From the NCBI GenBank assembly GCA_009760855.2, contig WPIO01000070.1, positions 597,001 through 661,000 on the forward strand: a stretch of 64,000 nucleotides of DNA. The letters are read 5' to 3'. This DNA comes from Cristatella mucedo (lineage: Eukaryota; Bryozoa; Phylactolaemata; Cristatellidae). Positions 34,404 to 44,700 of the stretch are shown here, piece after piece. Below the pieces are notes generated by a model. The model did no database searches. It was given only the letters and a program-made list of their open reading frames with translations, and had not been told where the DNA came from. A program made the position numbers and the translations under genes. The first letter of the stretch is position 1. Each line of letters begins with the position of its first letter.

Positions 34404-35631
34404 CAGAGAGAGACAGAGAGAGAGACAGAAAGAGAGAGAGAGAGAGACAGAGAGAGAGAGGAGAGAGAGACAGAAAGTCATCTGCCATGATGAGTACACT
34501 TGCACCGCCCACTTCCGAGCTGATGACCGAGGCCTTATTCCTTGGAACGAAAAGAAAATTTACGAGCTCTTGTGTCGGCGAACGAAAGATGTCGTTAACC
34601 ATGGAAAGGACTGGTAATGAAATTACTCCTAACAGGACAAGGCAGGGCAAGGAAGCAAGTCTTTGTAGATTCATGAGCCCAAGTTGGCCCATGAGCCCAT
34701 CTCCAACTGTCAACTGCAGAGCATCTGCCAAAACAAAAGCTAAGCAGATGGAACGGTATATTTCGAACGAGACAACGTGGCATGCAAGCTGGACGCAGGG
34801 GGGGGGGAAGAGAACGGCTTACCTCGTGGATCATCTTGCAGCCGACGGAGTATCCAATTTGCGCGAATAAATACACGACTAACTCTTCCGTCACCCCAGT
34901 GGGAAGATTTCCGACGTATCTATAAGGCAAAACGAATGTCGCTCAGACAAACGGTCAGGTGGGTGCAGACAACTATATATAAGGACGGCGCCAGCTCAAT
35001 CAGACTTTCTGAGGAAAAAAGCCACGACTTTATATAATAGAATAATAAACTTTTTACCCCGACAGCTAGGCTGCACTGCTTGCCGGGCGCTACAAAAGAA
35101 GTTTACCTGCGCTTAATAACGACACAGCAACGAGCAGCTTCGCACGCAGATGCAAAAATGAATCAAGTTGCACCGAATATAAATATTTCAGCCAGCAAAT
35201 AAAGTAGGCTCAATATGCACGCGACGACGAATGATGACAAAGAAGGAAGGAATTTAAAAATGCTACTGACCAACTCCGGTTTGAGCCAACAGGCTTGTTT
35301 GCATCCAGTCTACCGCTGCGGTCGCAAACGCTGCGGCGCACAGGCAAGCCTTCCTTCAGCTTCAACTTGTTTGACTTTCACAATACATTAAAGATCAAAA
35401 TGGACATATTACAATCCAACTCAGGGTTCGCGCACAGCAGAGCAGAGCGATCAAAAAAGCCGATGGCGCGTAGCTTCTGGAGCCGAGCCGGCTTTACGAT
35501 GCCAAAGTAATTATGCCAGCACTATCGACGCCTTGAATGTTCTATCACGGCACTTCGCAGCAAGAACGGTTCCATTGCTGCAGCATATTCGGTCACACTT
35601 ACAAAGTCTTGGGAAAATCGTCTCCAGACAT
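22229..35631 (-). CDS. TIA1: TIA1/TIAR-type RNA-binding protein, complete, 11 exons
   Basis: Coding exons, in transcript order: 35631-35603, 34919-34823, about 30061-29966, 27723-27639, 26765-26678, 26581-26506, 26379-26211, 25956-25870, 23234-23150, 22886-22781 and 22462-22229. All are bounded by GT-AG with matching phases and give 383 residues, against about 375-386 for human TIAR and TIA1. Three RRMs are visible: RRM1 with LYVGNL (10-15) and [11 protein letters not shown]2 with IFVGDL (107-112), KGYGFISF and the hallmark [19 protein letters not shown]3 with NCTVYVGGL (229-237) and KGYAFVRF. The tail (307-383) is Gln/Tyr/Ala/Ser-rich and prion-like. Family members bind U-rich RNA, assist 5' splice site choice, repress translation and nucleate stress granules in nucleus and cytoplasm. 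It starts 160 bp from WDR54, head to head. Introns hold LINE, SINE and MITE copies. TIA1 and TIAR are not separable here; the single-copy invertebrate name Rox8 would also fit. Confidence 0.95.
23697..23770 (+). mobile_element. tRNA-like SINE head in a TIA intron
   Basis: On the plus strand, an A box CTTAGCCAGGAGGCAAGGTGC is followed by the B box GTGGGCTCAAGCCC. The B box has the same form as that of the SINE at 36665. I could not define a body or tail with confidence. Confidence 0.5.
23860..24020 (-). mobile_element. tRNA-derived SINE (family II copy)
   Basis: On the minus strand the B box (GGGTTGGAATTC, decayed) is followed by the body ATCCTTAATTGCCAGC, AGTAGCCGTTAAGGCTCTTC, and the end CAAATGAGGTTGTTAATTAATC. 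It matches the other family II copies. Confidence 0.65.
24290..25060. mobile_element. Old LINE relics with two internal tandem duplications
   Basis: 24290-24680 resembles the minus-strand 3' region of LINE B, and 24750-25060 the plus-strand region before it. Both are badly decayed. A 38-bp unit with GCTGAAGGCTCAATCACC is repeated at 24372-24409 and 24410-24447. A 55-bp unit with TACGGGTTGTCTGATTGGC is repeated at 24813-24867 and 24868-24922. Confidence 0.5.
25232..25409. mobile_element. hAT miniature element of SPIN/URR1 type
   Basis: The 178-bp element starts CAGTGGTTTTCAACCTTACT and ends GGTGGAGAGCTGCTG, the inverted form of the same terminus with a few changes. The right part, GGTCTTAGGCGACCCTTGCG followed by GGGTCGTTCGACCCCCAAAA, matches from memory the nonautonomous hAT elements called SPIN or URR1 in vertebrates. 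Flanking 8-mers CACGAACC and TACTAACC agree at six of eight bases, consistent with an old 8-bp hAT target-site duplication. It has no transposase and must have been moved by one elsewhere. It lies in a TIA intron. Confidence 0.8.
26920..27290 (-). mobile_element. LINE family B 3' fragment
   Basis: On the minus strand it reads in decayed form the [11 protein letters not shown] segment ([11 protein letters not shown] in better copies) and the 3' untranslated part. It is intronic to TIA. Confidence 0.65.
27300..27500 (-). mobile_element. tRNA-derived SINE (family II copy)
   Basis: On the minus strand the B box is AAGTTCGAGTCT, followed by GGGGTAATCTTTTATTGCC and the end CAATGAGGCTGTTTAATCAGC. 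It has the same order as the copy at 47.6 kb. Confidence 0.65.
28086..28301 (-). CDS. Candidate cassette exon (or alternative first exon) of the TIA gene
   Basis: A 216-base open exon lies in the TIA intron between the exons ending VYGK and starting PIRVNWA. It has an acceptor (CTCGGGCAG) and a donor (CAG|GTAATT). Both neighbouring borders are phase 0 and the exon is 72 codons with no stop, so inclusion keeps the frame. The sequence is rich in Ala, Gln and Met, for example [20 protein letters not shown] and [10 protein letters not shown], which resembles the prion-like tail of the protein. Inclusion would insert it into RRM1 before its last strand. An in-frame ATG at 28313-28311 offers another reading: an alternative promoter giving a protein with this N-terminus and without most of RRM1. 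Human TIAR is known to vary by a short insert in RRM1. Expression is unproven. Confidence 0.5.
29139..29188. repeat. 25-bp perfect tandem duplication
   Basis: AACTGCCAATGCCAACGATG plus five bases occurs twice without change. It is intronic to TIA. The rest of 28.4-29.9 kb shows no feature I can name. Confidence 0.9.
30495..31740 (+). mobile_element. LINE family B, 3' half, dead reverse transcriptase
   Basis: Plus-strand frames give [45 protein letters not shown] and then the C-terminal region with a decayed PKAWNS segment. The element ends with GTGCCTAGAAAGAGATTGAG and an AT tail. The catalytic YVDD of the related copy at 19.7 kb reads CAYD here, so the active site is lost. The frame shifts several times. 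Confidence 0.8.
32329..32920. mobile_element. Mariner-like miniature inverted-repeat element (MITE)
   Basis: The left end is CAGTGGTACCTCGACTTACG. The right end, read inverted, is CAGTGGTGCCTCGGCTTGCG, which agrees at 17 of 20 bases. The element is 592 bp and is flanked by TA at 32327-32328 and 32921-32922, the target duplication of Tc1/mariner transposons. Inside each end a second, weaker inverted similarity is visible (ACAACTCAAATTACTC against AGCTCGCAACTCAAAG). It has no transposase gene; the small minus-strand frames inside are not recognisable. It is intronic to TIA. Confidence 0.75.
33010..33715. mobile_element. Cluster of four alternating LINE B tails
   Basis: The tail hairpin and adjoining 3' untranslated sequence occur as minus (33010-33110), plus (33230-33530), minus (33530-33650) and plus (33650-33715). 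The pattern suggests repeated insertion into or beside earlier copies. It is intronic to TIA. Confidence 0.7.
34333..34478. repeat. (GA)n microsatellite, about 145 bp
   Basis: A pure GA tract passes into GA with CAGA interruptions. The long Arg-Glu and Leu-Ser frames on the two strands come from this repeat and are not genes. Confidence 0.95.
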
Positions 35632-35791
35632 GCTGACAACGCCGCGGCCAGCCACACCGCCAGAACCGGAACAGCACGACTCCCGGAAAATAAACTAATA
35701 TGGCGCACGCATTGCACTTCGGGTAATCCCGCGTCTCGCGGTGCGACGCTGCTTAGCTGCAGGGAAGCGCCTGCTCCGCCGGCAGCCCACC
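35632..35791. promoter_or_regulatory. Short bidirectional promoter between TIA and WDR54
   Basis: Only 160 bp separate the two start codons, which point away from each other. The gap is GC-rich with many CpG and has no TATA box at a useful place. Candidate sites are two ETS cores CCGGAA (35666-35671, 35683-35688), a YY1-like AATATGGCG (35697-35705), an NRF1-like GCGCACGCA beside it, and TCTCGCGGTG further on. This is the usual make-up of housekeeping bidirectional promoters. The binding sites are inferred from motif matches only. Confidence 0.7.
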
Positions 35792-38700
35792 ATGTACCGG
35801 AGGCGTTCGGAGATCGCCTTGAAAGCCAGCTCGTCGCTGCTAAGTAACAACATTTCGGCTAATAGAGATAGTGCGTCGGAGGTCATCAGCTATGCCTACG
35901 TACACAAGTACGCCGTGCACTTGGTCGTGAAGGGTCCTAACCACACGAACACGCACCACCACGTCAGCTGCAAAATCCCGACTGCCAACCAGCAAGCGTC
36001 ACCCGTGGCTGTCTTGCAGGTGAGGGAACGCAGTCGCCGCGCGCGCCATTCTGCGGCGCCCGAACTCTGCGCCTGCGAATCTAGCGCGCGCGCGCCTTCG
36101 CTGCCGGCCGCCAACTGGAGCGCGGCCAAATGGAGCCAAATTTAGCCAAAGTTGACGGCACTCCTTCTTCTGTACGAGTCAGCTTCGATTCATTCCTTCG
36201 TGTCAGAAAGTGCTAGCCCGATCGTCGGACACCGAAGCTTTTCGCGAGGTCACGTTGGTGCGCTCTGCGGAATCAAATCGCGTCCCGCTCGTTGCCTCCT
36301 TCCCGCGGCCTAGGCCTAGAGTAATAATAATAATGCACTCGATAAAGCGCCCTCAGATAACTCAATCTCTCTCTAGGCGCTTTAAATTTGCAGCAAAGGG
36401 AAATGCAATTGAATAGATCGTTTCGATGCGACGGAACTTTGAGCTTCACCTAGAGGCGTTTTCGCAGCCCGTGTTCCTCGAGGTCTCCGTCTGGCTGCGC
36501 ATTTCCAAGCTCCGAAGGATATTTGCGTATTGTGCGTATTTCTTCGTTGCAGTTGATTAGGTGGTCGACGCGTAGTCGCGATCGGGGACCTTGCTGTGCC
36601 AACATCTCGGTCGAATGAGAAGCTTCCGGGCAAGCGAACGCGGTCGTCGCTCCGCTAGCGCCGAGCTGGTTTGGTCTAGCGGTTAAGGTGCTCGCCCCGA
36701 CTAAGGTCTGACTGAGGTCGAGGGCTCGAGCTCCGAGGCATATGTGAAGCGCCTGAATAGAGATTAAGTTCTCTTAGGGCGCTATATAAATGAATTATTA
36801 TATATTATTATTATAGCGTAGCCGCTTTCGTAAAAACTCATGCATTTATCTTCCTGGAAGTTTTAATGGACTGCGGCTGTTACAAACGGGATGTGGCGGT
36901 CTCCACGTTCGGACAGAACTAGGCGGAAAGCACGGCGCTCGTAACGGTGCTAGCAGCCTCAGCTGACGCGAAACGAAAAACCACTTTAGCCCCGAGCCTT
37001 GGCATTACGTCTAGCGACTTGTTGGTGCAGCACCAGCGCCCGCAGGTACACCGGAAGCATCAGAAAACGGCAGCGATGAAGAGCGCCCATGGCTTTAACA
37101 TAATAAGTCCATATCCATAATGTAGCGATGTAGGTTTGCAAGTATTCAAACAGCAGCCACGCCAACGACGCAGTGGCCTAGAGCTCAAATAAGCTCAAAT
37201 ACCTAGACCAAATCCGGAAACACAGCTGACAGCCAATTTTGTGGCATCATCGACTTGTATTCGGCCTTGCTCGTAGGTTGTCGCATGGTTGGTTCCGGAA
37301 CTGTTTCAGGAGCCGCGAATAATGAATATCAATCATAATCTGGCTGATTTAGCCGTTTCACTGCCCTCCTTAAATTTAGGCCTTCCTTGCCAGGAATAAA
37401 AACCATGGTGCCTAACAAGCACCTATGGCAGGTGTCGACGATCGACGTCGCCTCCTCGGTGGGCTCTTAACATAAATTGCTGGGAGGATTCTTCAGCCGC
37501 TGAAGCTCTTCGAAGCTGTTGCTGTCTTGTCGTCATCTTTCTTGCCTACAGCTGTTCCACCAACGAACTGGGCTTCAAAACATCTCGAGAACCTTCATCG
37601 ACTTTTCGTACCTTCAGGTCGTCGTCAGCACTCGTCACTTGGAGACAGTCTTTAGCGCCTTTAGCTTCAACTCTATCGTTGAAGGCACCTGAAACGGTCA
37701 CAAACTAGATCGAGATTAGCACATACAACACAGGGAGCTGCAGAACCCTCTGCACGGATGCACAAGCAATTGTGACTTTGACTTATAATGATCGTTGATG
37801 GCATTGCCTCAGCAATCCAGTTTTGTCTACCGTTATTCATATTCCGTTTTACATATACGTATCCCGTTTTCATTGTACAGTCTGTGGGGTATGATAAACA
37901 ACGTCTATTGCCCGTCGACTCTTAAATGCATATAGCACTGGCAGACTTGCAAAAGGCAGTAAACAGTGAAGCTACTGCCGATCGGAACAAGAAGCAAGCA
38001 ATGCATTTGCTTTTGCTACTCGTCGATTCAGCGATCGTAGTACGTGGTCGTAATTCCTAAAGTCACAAAGTATGTGTGCGAAGGTGAGTCACTCTGAAAT
38101 CGTAGAGCTCGCAATGTGCACAGGTAGTCCTCTCCATCATCGTAAAGCACCGACGTGTGACATATAGCATTGTATCTCCGTCAGTAACTCCACAAAGTCA
38201 TAAAGACCATGTGGGTGTTACGCAGGAGAGTTTTGTATAGCGCACTCACAGCCTAAGGGGCTTTCGGTACGCATTCGGTAGCCAGTAGACTTTGTCTCAC
38301 GCAACAAAGAGAAAGTGGGAAGCGAACTATTGCTTCACACTTCACCTCGTCAGTCGAGGCTAAGGTACCGGGCACCTGCATGTTATCAACAACCATTTAC
38401 GTACTCTTGTGTTAAAGCACAACCCCTGGCTTTGCAGGCAGTACACAGGGCTACAGCTGATGTCAATACTCGGATCCCCAATCAGGGCTTGCACCAGCAC
38501 TACATTGTTCAATATATCGTACTCGACATCTTCCGAGATTAACAGTAGTAGGTGCGAACCTGCAAGTCTTTAACACATTTAATTTCTAGCCTTCTGGCAG
38601 AAATGTAATGCAATGCACTGTATCTTTGTCTGTAACTCTACAAGGACTGTGTGGGTATTGTGCTGGAGAGTTTTGTAAAGCCGAAGTGGCTATTGGTACG

Positions 38701-41700
38701 CATTTGGTAGCCAGCACACTTTATCTCACACAACAAAGAGAAAGTGAGAAGCATAGCTGAGTCAATAGGGCAGTTGAGGGAGTGAGTAGCATAGAAGTAG
38801 CAGTTCTGGACGGCTGGAAAGGATATGCCATAGTCGGCAGCAGGAGAGTAGTTGTCGTTGGTTAAAAATTGTGTGAGTTCCACGGTCTAGGACCTGCAGA
38901 GCAAAAGCTTCTGTCGCCAACGGTCTTTAAGTTGAGAACTGGAACAGCTAATTAATTGTCCATACAGGACCTGAGGGCACGAGGAGGCTGAAACTGGTGC
39001 AGCAGTTCAGCTGGATATGAAGGAGCTAAGCCGAGCCGAGGTCTTGGCCTTGTGGGTCAGCGTAAGAGCTCAGCAGTCTCAGCATTACTCTCAGCAGACT
39101 GCTGGTTAGCCGTAGCATCTTTACTCTAGATATTCCACTAACTTTTGCTTCAGACTTTGGCGCACCTCTGCCTTCAGAGTATCCATACTCTCCACACCAG
39201 TACATCTAAAGGCTGATATGTGCTGCTCGGCCGTCGGTACTGCCTCGTATCTCCATAGTGCAGGCATATTGTCACGTTTGGTCAGAACAATAGTCCTGGC
39301 CGATTTGCTTAATTTTAGCTAAGCATGGCGTTAAAGTTCGTAGAAGTGGGGAATTTTTCTGAATCCGAACGTTCGGCATAGCAGGCAGCTACTTCATCGT
39401 TCAAAGACTTGCTATTGCATTCAGTTCCTAACTTAAGCACTCCAATAAATAGCTGCACCTTACTGGTTCATCTTCCACCTTTATCAAGTGCATTATTATT
39501 ATTATTATTATAAATTCACAAGCGATGAGACTAGTACAAGACGACCGCCGAGGATCCGAGTGGCGATTATCCCTTCACTTCCGACACTTATTGTTACAAA
39601 CAGGGTATGGCAGCTTCCTGGTGTCCAGACAGACCTGGACCGTGGGATCCTCGGCTGACACGTGACAGGCGAAGCTCCGAGCCTCGGAGTTACGCTAGGA
39701 GGTTTGTAGGTGCAGCACCAATGCACGAAGGTTTGCCGGCAGTAGCAGAAAACGAAGAGTGCGCATATCTGAACATAACAATTTTATGTCCATTTATGTC
39801 TCTTTGACAGCGATGGATGTTTGCAGATGCTCACTAACCAATGTGCGACGTACACCAATGGCTCGGTGGCCTAGAGCCCAAATCAGCTCAGACACGTAGC
39901 CTGCTGGGAGTACAACTTACCATCTATTATACGGACGGCTTCTCTGCTCTTTTATGTGGACTTGCCCATAGATTATCTCACAATCGTTTCCTTACTCTTA
40001 TAATTCAGGAACCACGAATAATATGTATCTGTCAAAATCTGGCTGATTTAGTGTGCCATCGTGTCACAGCACGAGGTTCGTTGTCTTGATTTGGTCAAGC
40101 ACGGTCAGTTTGTTGTCGGCATGTTTGTCCTGACGTGTTACTGAACACAACAAAAACAAAACGAAAAACCTTGGTTGCCTTTATTATGTTGCTTTGTAAA
40201 CTAACATATTAGGGAGTTGAATGGGTGATGTTCTTAATACTTCACTGAGTATCTCGTATGTGGTCGCCATCCTTTGCAGGACAGTAGTTACCTGTAGATA
40301 CAAGCTTGCTTGGTCAGGACTCAATTAAAAAAAAGATGGAACCTTGAGTCTGACGTGAGTGGCGCCTTTGAGCTTTCACATGCATTCAATTCTGCAAAGG
40401 AAGAATATCTCTGGCTGATCTTGTGAGTTAAACTAGCATCTTGCCCCCAAAGGCTCGAATCCCAATTAAATGCCAGCTTTACAGGACTTAGTCTTGTTTC
40501 ATCAGTTGGTTCGTTCAGCATGCAGTGAGTACTTTCGGCCCGTCTGATCACTTGATCGCATATGTATTCCTCATCGGTCGTCCTTCCTGTGTGATTTGAA
40601 CGATGATCAAAGTCGCCAGCCATTAAACTTCATCATTGAGCATTGAGCCCCTTTTCTCTGTTTAGGTGGACTGGGTTACTGTGTCTGCGAAGAGGATCCT
40701 TGTTGTTGCAACCCAGAAGGGTGTGCAAGTGAGTGCACTGGCTGCTGCTGCTGCTCCTGCTTATTCTGCCACTGCCCAGCCCCATTAGGTCTGCTGCTGC
40801 TGCTGCCGATGCTGCTGTTGCTGCTGCTGCCGATGATGGCAGAAGTAGCGCCCCTGGATTCCGGGGCATCACCAGGCTCTCGCCGATGGCCACCCCTCAA
40901 GGAATTGATGAGTGTGCGCATGGCGAGTTTGTTGACGTGTCTGTAAGTTAGCTGCTATGCGCTTGATTCATTTTGATGCCGAACCTTGGAACGGTGTTGA
41001 TTGGAATGGTGCGAAGGCTCAGCCAGTGGTGTATGTTGTTGCTGGAAGCTACACCCCAGTCTGTCGGCTTGCTGCAAATACAAGCACGCTCTGTTGCACT
41101 GTTAGACCTAGCCATCACAAACAAATGCTGCCGGCATGGTTATTGAGCCTGAGGCGTTTTCCAGAAAAGCCGTTTAAGCTTTGGATGGACGACTGACAGC
41201 TAATGATCATAAGCTAATATAATCATGATAATCATAAGGTAATGATCATCATTCCTCGTGGGATAAAGCCGAAATGCTGAGAGGCAGCCGAAGAACTGCA
41301 GGAGAGACCGGTCGGTCGGGGAAGCTGAGCAGTTGCGCAGCAGGGCAGCCAAGTGCCGATGGCCAAGAAATGCAGCTGCAGATGTGGTAGCAGCAGTGGA
41401 GCTAGCAACGGAGCTGCATGTTAAGTGTTAAAGTTCTGCAGTTTACAAACCTGGCGAATGCAAACATTTGTCGCCAAAAAACAGGGACATTCACGTGCAA
41501 CTTTCTCCTCACTCAGAGGATCCGAGGTGCTGCTGCTGCTTTAGCAGTTCAGCACGGAGCACAGGAGCCGATTCGTGCTTACGGAGCAGCCAATCTGGAC
41601 GTACGGAGCAGCCAATCTGTATGCTGGGCCTAGAACAGCACGGAGAAGCGCTTTGGCTCATGTCCCACTTCGACCCACAGCGTCCACAGTGGTGATAATG

Positions 41701-44700
41701 CGTGGTGAAATTTCATGTATTTGAAAGACCAATCGGGCTGCACGTGGAGGAATTCGTGCTAAGGAAGGGTTGGTGAAGCCTTGCAGCAGAGGCAGAATTG
41801 AGATTGTCCCAGCACTACAGTAAGCAACTCCACAGATCAAGGACCTCGAGCAGGCATCGTGATTGTGTATGGTGCTGCAATGCATTCACTTGCCCAGTCT
41901 GATCAAATGTAATGCTGCCCAGGCCCACTTTCACTCACAGATCTGGTGAATTCCTGTGGTGCCTTGCCGGAGCTGCAGAATGTCTCAGTTGCTGTTTAGG
42001 AGCGCTTCGAGGGGAGGGGGTAGGTGCTGGCTATTTAAGGACCACACTCACTTTGATACACGGAGCTGGAATTACTCATCCCGTCATGCTGATTCGGAGC
42101 TCACCTCATTGCAGGGTCTTTGCATCCAGCAGCATGCACGTCTGTTATAGGCCTCTTCACAGAATCTGGCTGTTTGAAAATGACTTTTTACTAGATGAGC
42201 ACATCAGCTCCACAGTTAAGTCTTCATGCGAATCACCAATGAACATTGCAAAAAACTCGGGCTTGCTTAGATAACGACACTGCAATCATGCTGGTCATTG
42301 CATTTGTGACATCCTGACTAGACTTGTGCAACTCACTACTTGTAGGTCCTCCTATGTTTGCAATAAGACACTTACAGTTGATGTAACATTTGATAGCCCG
42401 GCTTATCTGTTATAAATGTTGTAACTGCCATATTAAACCACTGCTGACCAATCTGCGCCGGCTGCCTGTTAAGCAGTATGTCGACTTCAAAATGTTATCA
42501 CTCACCTCAAGGTCTAGCCATTCTCTTGCTCCGGCCTATTCATTTGAATTTATTTCACATCAGCTGACCCAGTGCACCATCTGCTCTTCGGACTCTAGTC
42601 GATTTTTGTGCCCCCAACTAACTTCAAATCTCTTGGAAACCATGCCTTCAATTATTGTGCTCCTAAAGCCTGAATATATCTCACTGTCGACCGAAATCAC
42701 GCCATCTCCCGATTTGATGACGTCAAAAAAAGCTAAAACCCTACCTCTTCATCATAGCCTTTACCCCGTCCGAGCGGACTGCCCTTCGTGTGCCTGCGTG
42801 TTGGGAAGCGGTGCATGTCGTGACTAGGGGCAAGAGCTGTATGCTTTTGTGTAGCGTTCCAGTCAACTCGCCTTTTTCCCTGTGAGTGCTTTGAGTGCTT
42901 ACCCGGTGCGGTGCATGCAGGGGTCCTACTGACCTGCTGCCGAGAGTGTCTTCTTGTCATACCTTGTCATGCTTGCCTAAGCATGACACGTGGGTGCTTT
43001 TGCATGATTGCCGAAGCATTGCGCCTTGGTTGCCATTAACTCTTGGTATATTGCTCGTCTTGCAGCAAGTTGCAGCTTGCCTCTGAAAAGACATTCTTTT
43101 CTCTCTCAGGCTGCTATGCAAAAGACATTATTATTATGATAATTATTATTGTCGCATTGAATTATTTTATAATTAGAATATTTTTCTACAAGAGACATAT
43201 TTTTGTCAAGTTCTCTGCGATGCCAGTAGTGTAGTAGTCTGCTTGAGTTCGTTTGTAAGTCGGCAATGAGCCGTCGTGCAATCGCTGTACCTCCGGCTGT
43301 ACCTGCCTGTAGATGTATGAAGCAGACGGCTCAGCATTGCTTCACTGGCATGCTTTCGGAAGTCCGAATGAAGGTAAATCTAGACTTGCTATTTCTGAAT
43401 GTTTGCATAAGGCATGCAACTGCATGTAGTGTTCTGGTCATGGAATAGAGGCAGCATTGAACTGCTGCATTCACCAGCGGCACCAGAGCAGAGCAGGGGC
43501 GTTTGGTTCCTCCCTCCCCCTCTCCCTCTCCCCCCCCCTACAGGGGTGGGGAGGAAGTGACCTGGGCCACTCCCTATTCGTAGTACATACCCCAACCGTC
43601 ACCGACGACGAAGTTATGTCCTAGCTCCACTCTATGAGCAACTGCAGAGTTCGTGTCGAATAAGCTCTACGATTTTGCACTATAATTTCTCATAAATTGC
43701 TAATCTTGTCTTGTCTACAGGAAAGTCTTGTGGGCCTTGCCCCTATATAGAGATTTTGTAGGTTTTGCCCCGATAAAGGAAAATGTTTGTTCTGCCACTG
43801 CTATCCACGACCAGATTTTCATATCGATGCTAGCTATGCAGTACTGGAGAAATCACAGGAAAACTCTAACTTTGCCTTGCAAAGTGGGCCAGAGAAACCA
43901 AAACTTTGCAAAGTGGGCCAGAGAAACCTAGCAGGTGAGCCAGCCGGACTGATGCTCTCAGGTCTCGCACTTTCTTGTAGACACAATCTTTATGCAATCG
44001 TCTGTGAACATGCTAACTATAAAGTAACTATATATACTAGCCACGTGGCAGCTCATGTCATTCAAAATTAATATGCTCAATTAATTCATGGTTTGTGTAT
44101 GGTTGCCATATATTCGGGCTATAAATAATTCGTAGTTTTCGTATTTATGGACTACTATTTATGCGCCCACGAAAAAGCAGGAAAAACTGCAACTTTGCTC
44201 GGAAGGCTGAGAACTCGGTCTACCTAGCTGATGATCCATACAGTGAGTCTCCATACAGTGAGTCTCCCCCCACTCTCTGTAGAATCACTCCGTTTATTAT
44301 GCTCGTCCATTGTTTACCGAAGGGAGGCGCAGCACGACTTCTGCTCGATCGTGCTCACTGTGGCAGCATTCCAATTCGCCAACCCAGCTGGTCCAAGCAG
44401 AAGCGTCAGTCGTTGCTTCACACGACAGCAAATACATAGGAATTATAAAGCCATCCTTTGAACAAGCCTTACAAGTTAATATATGTCTGTGAAGGTCTAG
44501 CATTTTAATATTTAATTTCAACCATGAGAGTTCTGCTGGCTACCGAATGCATACCGAAAGCCGCTTAGGCTGTGAGTGCGCTATACAAAACTCTCCTGCG
44601 TAACACCCGCAGAGTCTTTGTGGCTTTGTGGAGTTATAGACGGAGATACATTACATTACATCGACATTGCAGCTACAATAGCAAATTAGCAAATGATCTC

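Noticed and set aside
34200-34731. Arg-Glu-rich and Ser-Leu-rich open frames
   Set aside because: They are translations of the (GA)n microsatellite.
40633-40951. Ala-rich and Gln-rich frames after WDR54 exon 2
   Set aside because: They come from the TGC trinucleotide tract in the intron. The exon itself ends at 40728 with a good donor.
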